From Sulfuricurvum sp. PC08-66 (GTDB lineage: Bacteria > Campylobacterota > Campylobacteria > Campylobacterales > Sulfurimonadaceae), in the NCBI GenBank assembly GCA_000830255.1, contig JQIT01000002.1:62001-126000 (forward strand): a DNA stretch of 64,000 nucleotides. Reading direction: 5' to 3'. A model generated the notes under the pieces. The model saw only the letters and a program-made list of their open reading frames with translations, had not been told where the DNA came from and ran no database searches. A program made the translations under genes and the position numbers. The first letter of the stretch is position 1. The number at the start of each line of letters is the position of its first letter. Shown here piece by piece: positions 17,289-25,742 of this stretch.

Positions 17289-18074
17289 TTACAAAAGCCT
17301 ACTCTTTGGGACACCTTTGCCCGTTGTGCCTTTGTAGCTAAAGGTAATCGTGCTACCCAATGGAGGTGGTACTGCACGCATCGCATCACTCAAACCCGTC
17401 CCGATTTTGAGCACTTGGTCGCCATAAGCACACAGCAGCGCACCTACTTGATGGGCATATTTACCTTTGCCTTGTGTGTAGCCTGTCACTTTGCATTCGG
17501 CATCTTCGTAGGGTTTGAGCTTCAGCGCACTCGATAAGCGCCCCGTCTCATAGCCTCGATGAGGGTCGCGCACGACGATGCCCTCGCCACCCTCTCGCAC
17601 GACACTATCCCTAAAAGCAAAAGCCGCTTCGTTAGAGGCACATGGCAGTTGTGCCACTACGTGCAGATGCTTTCCCTCGTAGGATTTGGCTAGAGCCAAC
17701 CGCTCATACAGCGTCCCTTTGGCGTGAGGCACCTCAAAAATATGATAGACAATCGCACGCCACCCTTCATGCGGCAGAGATTGATTGACTATCGATGTGA
17801 TACGTTCAAAATCGCCTCGATGGGTATAGAGTTCACCGTCCACTGCAAAAGGGGGCAATTGCTCCACAAACCACGCAGGTGCGGCGAAACTTTTGCCTGA
17901 GCGCGAAAGAAGTCTCTTGCCATCCCAATAGGCACGCACTCCATCGAGCTTCTCACTCATGACCCAACCCGATAGATTTTTATCCTCTTCGAAGGTCTCT
18001 AGTAGAAAAAGTTGAGGCTTTTGCGCCCATGTTACACCGACTATCCACGCAACAAGCAGAAGCCTACTTAGCAT
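17289..18074 (-). CDS. Exported ATP-dependent DNA ligase (Lig E-like)
   Basis: A 261-residue minimal ATP-dependent DNA ligase. Nucleotidyltransferase motifs are clear: motif I SEKLDGVRAYWDG with the adenylated Lys42, motif III AVDGELYTH, motif IV GEGIVVRDP, and motif V LKLKPYED. A short OB-fold follows, ending with the usual GKGVPKSRLL. A signal peptide (LSRLLLVAWIVGVTWAQ) points to the periplasm, as known for Lig E-type enzymes of Gram-negative bacteria. It overlaps galU by 11 bases. comEA lies 1 kb away on the other strand, which fits a role in handling imported DNA; that link is inference. Confidence 0.88.
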   Translation of the reverse strand: MLSRLLLVAWIVGVTWAQKPQLFLLETFEEDKNLSGWVMSEKLDGVRAYWDGKRLLSRSGKSFAAPAWFVEQLPPFAVDGELYTHRGDFERITSIVNQSLPHEGWRAIVYHIFEVPHAKGTLYERLALAKSYEGKHLHVVAQLPCASNEAAFAFRDSVVREGGEGIVVRDPHRGYETGRLSSALKLKPYEDAECKVTGYTQGKGKYAHQVGALLCAYGDQVLKIGTGLSDAMRAVPPPLGSTITFSYKGTTGKGVPKSRLL

Positions 18075-18891
18075 AAAAATAGTTAGTCGCCTCTACAAAG
18101 CCATCTACGCTACCGCAATCGAATCGTCGACCTGCAAATTTGAAGCCCAACACTTTGCCCTTTTGTGCTTGCGTACGCAATGCATCAGTGATTTGAATCT
18201 CACCATTTTTTCCAGGGAGTGTCTGCTCCAAAATTTCAAAAATATCAGGAGTTAAAATATAGCGCCCAATAATCGCCAAATTGGAGGGAGCATCTTTAGG
18301 GTCAGGTTTTTCGACCATATCTTCGATTTCAAAGAGGTTTTTCTCTATTTCATGCGCTTTTATCACACCGTATTTGTGTGTCTCTTCGATAGGCACCTCT
18401 TCGATAGCGACAATCGAGCATCGGTGCTTCTCATAGAGCTTCACCATTTGATTGAGCACCGTAGGTCCCTCATCATTATCACAGAGGTCATCGGCGAGTA
18501 TCACCGCAAAAGGCTCATCCCCAATGAGCGTCTGACCTGAGAGTATCGCATGCCCCAATCCCTTCATCTCCACTTGACGCGTGTAAGAAAAAGTACACTT
18601 AGTGATAACTGCACGAATCTCCGTGAGATAGTGTTCCTTGCTTGTGCCTTTGATTTGGTGCTCTAGCTCATAACTAATATCAAAATGATCCTCGATAGCG
18701 CGTTTACCGCGTCCTGTGACGATTGCCATCGTGTCTAGACCTGCTGAAATGGCCTCTTCTACACCATATTGCAAAAGTGGTTTGGTCAATACAGGTAGCA
18801 TCTCCTTGGGAATAGCCTTGGTCGCGGGCAAAAAGCGCGTACCGTAGCCAGCTGCAGGAAAGAGACATTTACGAATTTTGGTGTGTGACAT
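18064..18891 (-). CDS. galU: GalU, UTP–glucose-1-phosphate uridylyltransferase
   Basis: Makes UDP-glucose for surface glycans and is a source for UDP-galactose via galE. At 275 residues it has the nucleotidyltransferase start FPAAGYGTRFLPATKAIPKEMLP (family consensus GxGTRxLPxTK…PKEM), the central LADDLCD metal-binding motif near residue 135, and the substrate loops VEKPDP and RFDCGS. It is close to GalU of other Campylobacterota in length. It precedes the exported ligase gene with an 11-base overlap, and lies divergent from comEA with a 164-base gap. Confidence 0.94.
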   Translation of the reverse strand: MSHTKIRKCLFPAAGYGTRFLPATKAIPKEMLPVLTKPLLQYGVEEAISAGLDTMAIVTGRGKRAIEDHFDISYELEHQIKGTSKEHYLTEIRAVITKCTFSYTRQVEMKGLGHAILSGQTLIGDEPFAVILADDLCDNDEGPTVLNQMVKLYEKHRCSIVAIEEVPIEETHKYGVIKAHEIEKNLFEIEDMVEKPDPKDAPSNLAIIGRYILTPDIFEILEQTLPGKNGEIQITDALRTQAQKGKVLGFKFAGRRFDCGSVDGFVEATNYFYAK

Positions 18892-19055
18892 AGAGTGCCG
18901 CCTTGAGTAAAAAGTGCGCCCATTTTACTCACTGCCTGCTTAAAAATGCAAAAATCAAAATCACAAGATATAACATATTAATGTTTATAGAATTAAAGCA
19001 ATTGTAAGTCAACCAAAAGTACCATACTTTTGCTACAAAAAAACAAGGAGAAACA

Positions 19056-19307
19056 ATGAAGGCTATTCTTATCACAATCATGTTGACGCTTGGCGTCTGG
19101 GCGGCTATCGATATCAACAGTGCTAACGCCAAAGAGCTAGAGGGTATCAAGGGAGTGGGAGCCAAAACAGCATTGGCTATCGTGGAGTACCGCAAAACCA
19201 ATGGCTGTTTTGGTACGGTCGAGGAGCTTATCAAAGTACGCGGCATCGGTGACAAACTCGTCACCAAAAACAAAGATGCTATTGTCGCAGGTCCCTGCAA
19301 AAAATAG
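19056..19307 (+). CDS. comEA: ComEA-like exported helix-hairpin-helix protein
   Basis: An 83-residue exported protein: signal peptide MKAILITIMLTLGVWA, then the ComEA-type segment IDINSANAKELEGIKGVGAKTA and a second hairpin VRGIGDKLV. Two helix-hairpin-helix motifs of this kind bind double-stranded DNA, and in competent bacteria ComEA captures DNA in the periplasm. AAGGAG lies 7 bases upstream of the ATG. It stands alone, divergent from galU and convergent with the VanZ-like gene. Competence itself is not shown by the window. Confidence 0.85.
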   Translation: MKAILITIMLTLGVWAAIDINSANAKELEGIKGVGAKTALAIVEYRKTNGCFGTVEELIKVRGIGDKLVTKNKDAIVAGPCKK

Positions 19308-19308
19308 T

Positions 19309-19653
19309 TTATCGGGTGCGTAAAACCTTACGCACCCCTAGCGCAAAAGCCCATCCTATTGCGATTCCTACAGTGTCTGCCACCACATCAAGCATCGAAA
19401 AATAGCGCCCCTCGATGAAGTGTTGTACCACTTCGATTTGAAGACCAAAGCCCAAAAGAGCCACCGCCAAAACCATCGACAAAACTCCAAAAGCCCCTCT
19501 ACCCACCACAAAAAGCGTAGCAAACGCCGCAAAATGGTTGAGCTTGTCCCAAAAATGTTCCACCACTTCGATATGCACTGTGGTTGTCGCCAGCCACTCG
19601 ATGATACCAATCAAAAAAATAAAAAGCGCGAAAAATATTCTGTTTTGAATCAT
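19309..19653 (-). CDS. VanZ-like family membrane protein
   Basis: A 114-residue protein with four predicted membrane helices, resembling VanZ-like proteins: a first helix, then the HFWDKLNHFAAFATLF segment (conserved D-K-xxH-xxAF pattern), and a C-terminal SMLDVVADTVGIAIG pattern. Function is unknown in this setting. ATG at 19653 is preferred over the longer frame to 19689 because AAGG lies upstream and residues before it look unlike the family. It is convergent with comEA, one base between stops. Confidence 0.8.
   Translation of the reverse strand: MIQNRIFFALFIFLIGIIEWLATTTVHIEVVEHFWDKLNHFAAFATLFVVGRGAFGVLSMVLAVALLGFGLQIEVVQHFIEGRYFSMLDVVADTVGIAIGWAFALGVRKVLRTR
19314..19337. terminator. Perfect hairpin between comEA and the VanZ-like gene
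   Basis: A 10-base-pair perfect stem (19314–19323 with 19328–19337) with a 4-base loop. It starts 7 bases after the comEA stop and is embedded in the last codons of the VanZ-like gene. It may terminate transcripts from both sides. The T-rich tract (CTATTTTTTG) is on the minus-strand side, about 6 bases after the stem. Confidence 0.5.
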
Positions 19654-19731
19654 GATGTGACCTTTGAAAAATATGCGAGATTGTAGCACAGCGTTTTTTA
19701 GCTAAAATCGCCTTTTTCAAGGAGCTTTTCA

Positions 19732-20604
19732 ATGCATCTACGTTTTGTTCTTCTCTTTATGACCCTTCTTTCACTCTCTACCGCCAAAGAGTGGCGTAGT
19801 GGCACATGGTTCGATATCGATATTGCCACTTCCGTCGCTCACGACACAGTTGTAAGTGTCCCCCAAGACCTCTACAACATCGCCGTGACTCCCTTCACTC
19901 ACCCTCTAGAATCGCTAAGTTTTTTAGGACTCACTGCTGGATTGGTGGCTGTCGATTATCCCCTCACGCTTGCCTACCAAGAGTGGGTCGAAAAACCACT
20001 CGACCTCTACAGTCTGCCTACGCTCTTTATCGATACCCCTATTACACATGGTGCGGATAGCTGGGTAGTCTTTGGGATGGTGGGACACTATCTCGCAGGC
20101 TTTGCGCTGGGTGATGAGCGAAGCCAAGTTGCCGCGGTATTGGCTGGCAAAGCTGTCGCCTACTCTTTTGTCACCTCGCACGTACTTCTCAAAGCACTCA
20201 CGGGTCGCAATCGCCCAGCGGACTCACTAGCGACATGCACAGGTAGCACCTCCTACGATACCTGTAGCCCTTTTGACTGGGGCAATTGGCACGCCCCCTA
20301 TTGGGAGTCCAATCAATACGGCACCGCCATGCCCTCTTTTCATTTGACGATGTACTTCGCCGTGGCACGTGTCTATGCAGATGTCTATGAGAATTATTGG
20401 CTACCCTATCTTGGCGCCACGCTCATTCACATCTCCGATATTAAGGGACACCAACATTGGCTCTCCGATATGGTTGCAGGTGCACTTATTGGCACCTTTA
20501 TCGGGCATCAGGTCACCTCTAGCTACTTTGGCACGACAGAGGGTGGAAGCACTGTGACGATTTTACCTCGCGCGGGGGGATTGGCACTTTCGTATGATTA
20601 TTAG
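19732..20604 (+). CDS. Exported PAP2-family phosphatase
   Basis: A 290-residue PAP2 (type 2 phosphatidic acid phosphatase) protein with a signal peptide (LRFVLLFMTLLSLSTA). The three motifs are K-x6-RP (Lys154–Pro162), PSFH (201–204, for PSGH) and S-D-x5-H-x3-D (Ser235, His242, Asp246). The Arg normally following the serine in the third motif is Asp236 here. The catalytic histidines are present. Likely substrates are membrane-lipid or undecaprenyl phosphates in the periplasm, or lipid A phosphates; the sequence does not decide. It overlaps the convergent Uma2 gene by 4 bases. Confidence 0.82.
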   Translation: MHLRFVLLFMTLLSLSTAKEWRSGTWFDIDIATSVAHDTVVSVPQDLYNIAVTPFTHPLESLSFLGLTAGLVAVDYPLTLAYQEWVEKPLDLYSLPTLFIDTPITHGADSWVVFGMVGHYLAGFALGDERSQVAAVLAGKAVAYSFVTSHVLLKALTGRNRPADSLATCTGSTSYDTCSPFDWGNWHAPYWESNQYGTAMPSFHLTMYFAVARVYADVYENYWLPYLGATLIHISDIKGHQHWLSDMVAGALIGTFIGHQVTSSYFGTTEGGSTVTILPRAGGLALSYDY

Positions 20605-21134
20605 CTTTTGGGCCAAATAAACCCAAAATCAAAATCGATACTGCATTTATCTAGCTCAAATCGGTAGTGCTCGTCGAAAAAATCGCCTATTTTTATATAT
20701 TGCCCCTCATGCAAGCGAAAACACTTCGCCTTTTGCCCATCAGGATAGACGATGACGTAATAACGCACACCCTCTTGGCGATAGAGCTCAAATTTGAGAA
20801 TCTCATCACGCTTTGCTGTTGCAGGAGATATCACCTCGAAGACTATATCGGGGGCGCGATTGGGATGCTCTCGCGGTGTATAGCACAACACCATCACATC
20901 GGGACGCACCACCGTATCGACGCCTAGCGCTACATCCATCTCTATCACAGCTTCACACTCATTGCATCCATCTAGGGCTTCATCTAGCAATCGTGCTATT
21001 TTCAGACTTAATTTTTGGTGGGTGAAACTAGGACTGGGCGCCATCGCATAGGCATTGCCCTCGATAAGCTCCCAATCCCCCTCCCATGCCTCATAATCGC
21101 TCACGGTATAGTGTTCATGGTAGTGTGCTAGCAT
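20601..21134 (-). CDS. Uma2-family (DUF820) PD-(D/E)xK-like protein
   Basis: A 177-residue member of the Uma2/DUF820 group, proteins with a restriction-endonuclease-like fold but unclear role. Visible family features: YEAWEGDWELIEGNAYAM (the D-Y-x-x-xPE-like start), the acidic site RPDVMVLCY (Asp near residue 80), and IVFEVISPATAKRDEILKFELYRQEGV (E-V-x-S and K-xxxY motifs). Two ATGs are possible; 21134 is chosen since AGGAG is 8 bases away, while for 21140 the spacing would be only 2. No toxin/antitoxin or mobile-element neighbour is seen. Confidence 0.75.
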   Translation of the reverse strand: MLAHYHEHYTVSDYEAWEGDWELIEGNAYAMAPSPSFTHQKLSLKIARLLDEALDGCNECEAVIEMDVALGVDTVVRPDVMVLCYTPREHPNRAPDIVFEVISPATAKRDEILKFELYRQEGVRYYVIVYPDGQKAKCFRLHEGQYIKIGDFFDEHYRFELDKCSIDFDFGFIWPKS

Positions 21135-21266
21135 TGTCATATCTCCTCTCACTTTTATAGTGCAGATTATAGCCAATAGGTACTACAATCTTTTATCCTG
21201 ATCAATGACTCAACTTTCTTAATGTATCAATAATAGTGACGCAAATGTGCCCACACGAGGCATCTA

Positions 21267-21299
21267 GCGCTAATACTGCGCTAATGAAGAATGCGCTAA
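21267..21299. repeat. Three direct GCGCTAA heptamers upstream of the sugar transferase
   Basis: GCGCTAA occurs at 21267–21273, 21278–21284 and 21293–21299, all on the plus strand. They lie within 70 bases of the sugar transferase start, and the third merges into a TAAAAT -10-like hexamer (21297–21302). They could be binding sites for a regulator or fortuitous. Confidence 0.35.
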
Positions 21300-21332
21300 A
21301 ATTACCAACTTTTTGTGAATATTCGAGGTCTT

Positions 21333-22241
21333 ATGATTATTTTGGGACAAAAATACAAATTTCAGCCCTTTGAGCTAGAGATTTTGCATCGACGCTTTGA
21401 TGCGCTACGCATCGTGCCGTACCGCGACCGCACCTTCGACGAGATACGTACCGAAATAGAATCAGACAGAGGCACCAAGCTCATCGTCCTCAACACCCGC
21501 TACGAAGTCCCCAATGAACTCATCGCCTATCTGACCAAGCTTGAACTACGTGGCTACACCTATACCACTATCGAGCACTTCATGGAGCGCCACCTTCACA
21601 AATGCTATATCCCAGAAGACCATACTGATTTGCGTTTCTTGGAAGATGTGCGTCCCTACAGCGCATGGCAAATGATTCAAAAACGCACCATCGATTATCT
21701 CTTTTCGATAGGACTGTTGCTGGTTAGCTCTCCTATTTTGCTCTATAGCATCTCGCGTATTCACAGAGAATCTCCTGGGCGACTGCTCTTTCGTCAAATG
21801 CGTGTGGGCAAAAATGGGGAAGATTTCAAATGTATCAAATTCCGAAGCATGCATGAGAACTCTCATCACGACCCTTACACGCGCAAAAACGACACGCGTA
21901 TCTATCCATGGGGAAGCTTCATGCGTCGCACACGCATCGATGAAATCCCTCAGATTTTCAATGTCCTCAGAGGCGATATGCATCTCATAGGACCACGTGC
22001 AGAGTGGAATATACTGGTCGATGAATATGAGACACAAATCCCCTACTACCATGAGCGTCATCTCGTCGCCCCTGGTATCACAGGTTGGGCGCAGGTCAAT
22101 TACCCTTATGGTGCCAATATCGAAGACACCCGCCAAAAACTCATGTATGATCTCTACTATATCAAGTACTGGAGTTTGGCGCTAGAGCTTCGTGTGATTT
22201 GGAAGACGGTGATGGTGGTGATGGGGAAAAAAGGTCTATAG
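21333..22241 (+). CDS. Polyprenyl-phosphate sugar-1-phosphate transferase (bacterial sugar transferase family)
   Basis: An initiating glycosyltransferase that loads a sugar phosphate onto undecaprenyl phosphate. In the 302-residue protein an N-terminal soluble part of about 105 residues of unknown role precedes one membrane helix (about 115–135). The catalytic domain follows, with LLFRQMRVGKNGEDF, KFRSMHEN, RTRIDEIPQIFNVLRGDM (Asp-Glu active pair), GPR and PGITGWAQV. It lacks the four-helix N-terminus of WbaP. GTG at 21315 is possible, but ATG at 21333 with GAGG just upstream is preferred. It is convergent with the 39.6-kb glycan cluster (6-base overlap). Its sugar is unknown. Confidence 0.88.
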   Translation: MIILGQKYKFQPFELEILHRRFDALRIVPYRDRTFDEIRTEIESDRGTKLIVLNTRYEVPNELIAYLTKLELRGYTYTTIEHFMERHLHKCYIPEDHTDLRFLEDVRPYSAWQMIQKRTIDYLFSIGLLLVSSPILLYSISRIHRESPGRLLFRQMRVGKNGEDFKCIKFRSMHENSHHDPYTRKNDTRIYPWGSFMRRTRIDEIPQIFNVLRGDMHLIGPRAEWNILVDEYETQIPYYHERHLVAPGITGWAQVNYPYGANIEDTRQKLMYDLYYIKYWSLALELRVIWKTVMVVMGKKGL

Positions 22242-23351
22242 TTTTTTATACGCCTCAACGATTTTATCAACCATTTGACCCCTTTCAAATAATTCCTCAA
22301 ATCTTTTTCTCGCATTATTTGCAAGGTATACGTAGGTTTCTTCATCACACATAATTTGTTTAAATGCATCTGCCAAGACTTTAGCATTTTTAGGTTCAAC
22401 ATTTTTCCCAGTTACATTGTGCTGATTAACCCAATCTACACCAGAACCTGCAATTCTTGTAGCCACAACCGGCTTTCCAAAAGACATAGCTTCAATTTGC
22501 ACTATACCAAAAGCTTCTGACTTAGCAATAGAGGGTAAACAAAATATGTCGCACGCAGAATAATAACTACCCAAATTTTCATTTGAAATTTTACCTACAA
22601 GCTTTACCTTTTTTGACAATTCATTTTTATCTATCAACTCCAACAAATCATTCATAAGTTCACCACTTCCGCCTATGAGAACAACTGTTCCTTCATCTAA
22701 TTCCTTCGCTGCATTAATCAAATACTCAAAACCTTTGTAGTAGGTCAATCTACCTAAAGAAAATACAATTTTCTTCCCGTGATTTTCGTTTTTTATCTTT
22801 AAAACTAAATTATGATTGACAGTCAATCTATCTGAATCAATTCCAATCGGAATAGGTACACATTTTTCTTTATACTTTTGCAAATATTTTGATTCTTCAA
22901 TATACTTTGGTGTAGTTGCAATAATTAGATCTGCATTTCTCATAATCCAATTTTGAAGTGGCTCAAATAATCTCAAAAGATATTTTTGCTTAATAATATC
23001 GCTATGCCAGTGCAAAACTATCTTCTTATTTTTTGTGCCAACCAAAAATAATGCTAAAGTTGCCATTGGGTCAGGAAGATGCACATGAACAATATCATAG
23101 TCTCGAATCATGTTTTTAAGTTTTAAAACCATCTGTGGAGTTATTGATGTAGAAAATTTGATTCCAAATGATTTAGTTCTTACAACTTTGTAACCTTGCT
23201 CTATTTCTTCAGAATACATATACCCTTTATTTGAACACAGCACATCTGTACGGTATCCTTTTTGATTTAATACTTCAACAATGTCATACATAACAGTTTC
23301 AATCCCACCAATGTGAGGTGGATAGAATTTACCTAATTGTAGAATTTTCAT
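22236..23351 (-). CDS. Glycosyltransferase family 4 protein
   Basis: A GT-B retaining glycosyltransferase of 371 residues, the most distal gene of the glycan cluster. Visible: GKFYPPHIGGIET at the acceptor-binding N-terminus, SLGRLTYYKGFEYLI in the linker to the nucleotide domain, and the E-x7-E motif SEAFGIVQIEAMSFGKPVVAT. It probably adds a hexose to the lipid-linked repeat on the cytoplasmic face. It overlaps the previous glycosyltransferase by 23 bases. The gene is strongly A+T rich, as are its neighbours up to 31.3 kb. Sugar specificity cannot be read. Confidence 0.88.
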   Translation of the reverse strand: MKILQLGKFYPPHIGGIETVMYDIVEVLNQKGYRTDVLCSNKGYMYSEEIEQGYKVVRTKSFGIKFSTSITPQMVLKLKNMIRDYDIVHVHLPDPMATLALFLVGTKNKKIVLHWHSDIIKQKYLLRLFEPLQNWIMRNADLIIATTPKYIEESKYLQKYKEKCVPIPIGIDSDRLTVNHNLVLKIKNENHGKKIVFSLGRLTYYKGFEYLINAAKELDEGTVVLIGGSGELMNDLLELIDKNELSKKVKLVGKISNENLGSYYSACDIFCLPSIAKSEAFGIVQIEAMSFGKPVVATRIAGSGVDWVNQHNVTGKNVEPKNAKVLADAFKQIMCDEETYVYLANNARKRFEELFERGQMVDKIVEAYKKL

Positions 23352-24450
23352 TAAGTACCTCGTGATATAATCCTAAAATATTATTTGTATAAACTTCAGC
23401 TGTAAAATTTTTATTAACAAAATTATAAGCATTTTCTACTGAAGATACATAATGATTATTTTGAAAAAACTCAATAATAATTTTTGAAATTTCAGTTGGA
23501 TCTTTCATTGGAGTTAATACACCAGTATTTTCATTAACTAAGTCTATATTGCCAACACAACTTGTGGCTACAACTGGAACTTTTTGCATCATTGCTTCAA
23601 TAATTGCTGTTGGCAATCCTTCCCACAATGCAGTACTCCAATATAAATCAAAATAATGCAAATAACTGCTTGCAAATGGAGTATCAGCCCAAAATTCTAC
23701 ATTATTTTTTAAATTTAACGAATCACATATAGAATAGATCTTTTGTGCATATTCCTTGTCGTTTTCTATATAACCACCTAAAATATGTAAGCCTACATTT
23801 TTATCAGATTTAGCAACAATTTCTTTAAATGAAAATAGCATTGTTTCTAAATCTTTTTGTGGTGATATACGCGAAAGAGTGACTATATTGTAATCATATT
23901 TTTTAAGTACAATTAGTTTATCAAATGATAACTCTTTTTTTTCTATCGAAACTCCATTAGGGATAACACAAATTTTATTTTTATTATAAAAATTACTTTC
24001 TATTACTTTTATTTTTTCAGTATTTGATACAGCAATATATTTATCAACGAAGAATGAAAATGATTTCTCAAATAATTTGTATATAAATGATTTAATTCCG
24101 CTAAATTTATTATTAAATCCATGAAAAGTATAAATAATTTTTGCAGGTTTCAACAAAATAAAAGATGCAATAAATGTATAAAATGCTCCTCCTTTACCAT
24201 GCGCATGAATAATGTCAGGCTTTTCTCTGTACAAAACAGAAATTACTTGCAAGATAGATTCAAAAGAAACACTTAGGGTATCTATATTATATAGCTTATT
24301 CGAGTACTTTTCAAACTCTTTACTTAACTCAATATCATCTTTTTTTGATATAACAATATGAATATTATTTTTGTCATCTTTAATTAGATTCAAGACAACG
24401 ATTGGAGCACCTCCGAACTTCATAACAGGAAATAGATGCACTACTTTCAA
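23329..24450 (-). CDS. Glycosyltransferase family 4 protein
   Basis: A 373-residue GT4 enzyme: FPVMKFGGAPIVVLNLI at the N-terminus, HAHGKGGAFYTF near residue 85, TLSRISPQKDLETML, and WEGLPTAIIEAMMQKVPVVAT carrying the E-x7-E pair. The start is TTG (24450), supported by AAGGA and by overlap with the polymerase stop (TTGA). Very A+T rich. Acts with its neighbours on one repeat unit; donor and linkage unknown. Confidence 0.87.
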   Translation of the reverse strand: MKVVHLFPVMKFGGAPIVVLNLIKDDKNNIHIVISKKDDIELSKEFEKYSNKLYNIDTLSVSFESILQVISVLYREKPDIIHAHGKGGAFYTFIASFILLKPAKIIYTFHGFNNKFSGIKSFIYKLFEKSFSFFVDKYIAVSNTEKIKVIESNFYNKNKICVIPNGVSIEKKELSFDKLIVLKKYDYNIVTLSRISPQKDLETMLFSFKEIVAKSDKNVGLHILGGYIENDKEYAQKIYSICDSLNLKNNVEFWADTPFASSYLHYFDLYWSTALWEGLPTAIIEAMMQKVPVVATSCVGNIDLVNENTGVLTPMKDPTEISKIIIEFFQNNHYVSSVENAYNFVNKNFTAEVYTNNILGLYHEVLNENSTIR

Positions 24451-25742
24451 ATTTTTTCCTTCTTTTGTTTATATATCGTTGTTCCCATTATGAAAAAGAA
24501 AAAAGGAACGATAAAGTCAGTTTGCAATGAATTACCTCCAATGGAATTAGCAATAAAAAATCCTGGAATAAACAATTTAACACCATAAAGTGTAGCAGAA
24601 TATATATTATGATTTTTTGTATTACTAAGTTTTCTTGCATAGTGCCACATAAAATAAAAAATAGAAAGCACTACGAAAAATGCAATTATTCCTGATTGGA
24701 ATAATGCAGTAAATATTAAATTTTCAAGAAAAGGTGTACCTATCAAAATCAATGTATATCCCTCTCCATAGCCGGTGCCAAAAATTAATCCAAATGGACT
24801 CTCTGAGATATATTCAAATGCATCAGACATATATTTAAGTCTTTGTAGTGCACTACCGTCTTGATAGCCTTCAGAGCTTACAATTTTTCCTATTGTACCG
24901 AATGTTGAAATATCTTCCCATAAACCCATATAATATATAGCAAAAGTCAATAGAAAAACTGTTGAAGAAAATATTTTTAACAACTTAATGTTATTATATT
25001 TATCAAATATAATATAGAGAACACCTACAAAAACTATAAGCAATCCGCTCCTTGATTGCGTTAGTAATTCACCAACAAAAGCAATTATCATAAATATCAA
25101 ATATTTTTTTTTATTTAAAAGAACATAGTGAGATAAGTACAGCAAAAATAAAAGGCCTACAAATATTCCAGTTTGCACAGACGTGTTTCCAATTGCACGA
25201 ATGCCGTCAATACTTAAACCATACCCTGTGAATCCAATAAGCCGATACTCTTGTGAGTATCCCCATATAATATCCCCCATGGAAATAGGAAAAAAAATAA
25301 AATTATATATTACATATGAACCATAAACTATCACAAAGAGCAATTGAATAAAAATTATTTTTTCAAACAAACTTTCTGTCATATATTTTACAAAGTAATA
25401 ACTAATAGAAATAATGAAACCGAATGAGAAAAACTTTATAATTAATAAAACTGCTTTCGTATCAACAATATCTGTATTAATAACCCCTAAAAAAAATGTT
25501 GACATTGAAATAAAAATAAATAAAAAATACGATTTTTCTATATTAGTTATTAGCATTATCTTTTTTTTTATTAGTAAATAAATTGAAATAAGAATCAAAA
25601 AAGGTTCAAATGGATACACAACAACAAAACCAAAATCAATTTTAGGAGTTAGGATTGTGGTTGATACATATAATAAAAATATTACAAAAAATACTCTGAT
25701 AGTTGATATTTTATAATTTATTAAAATTTTACTTGCTATCAT
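24447..25742 (-). CDS. O-antigen polymerase-like membrane protein (Wzy candidate)
   Basis: A 431-residue protein with about eleven to twelve hydrophobic segments and a larger periplasmic loop. A Wzy_C-type region includes QSRSGLLIVFVGVLYI near residue 230 and the SPFGLIFGTGYGEGY loop near residue 315. It is the only polymerase candidate inside the cluster, so Wzy (block polymerisation of the flipped repeat units) is the best guess. ATG at 25742 is preferred to TTG at 25745. It overlaps the previous glycosyltransferase by 14 bases. Very A+T rich and rich in Ile/Phe/Lys. Confidence 0.75.
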   Translation of the reverse strand: MIASKILINYKISTIRVFFVIFLLYVSTTILTPKIDFGFVVVYPFEPFLILISIYLLIKKKIMLITNIEKSYFLFIFISMSTFFLGVINTDIVDTKAVLLIIKFFSFGFIISISYYFVKYMTESLFEKIIFIQLLFVIVYGSYVIYNFIFFPISMGDIIWGYSQEYRLIGFTGYGLSIDGIRAIGNTSVQTGIFVGLLFLLYLSHYVLLNKKKYLIFMIIAFVGELLTQSRSGLLIVFVGVLYIIFDKYNNIKLLKIFSSTVFLLTFAIYYMGLWEDISTFGTIGKIVSSEGYQDGSALQRLKYMSDAFEYISESPFGLIFGTGYGEGYTLILIGTPFLENLIFTALFQSGIIAFFVVLSIFYFMWHYARKLSNTKNHNIYSATLYGVKLFIPGFFIANSIGGNSLQTDFIVPFFFFIMGTTIYKQKKEKI

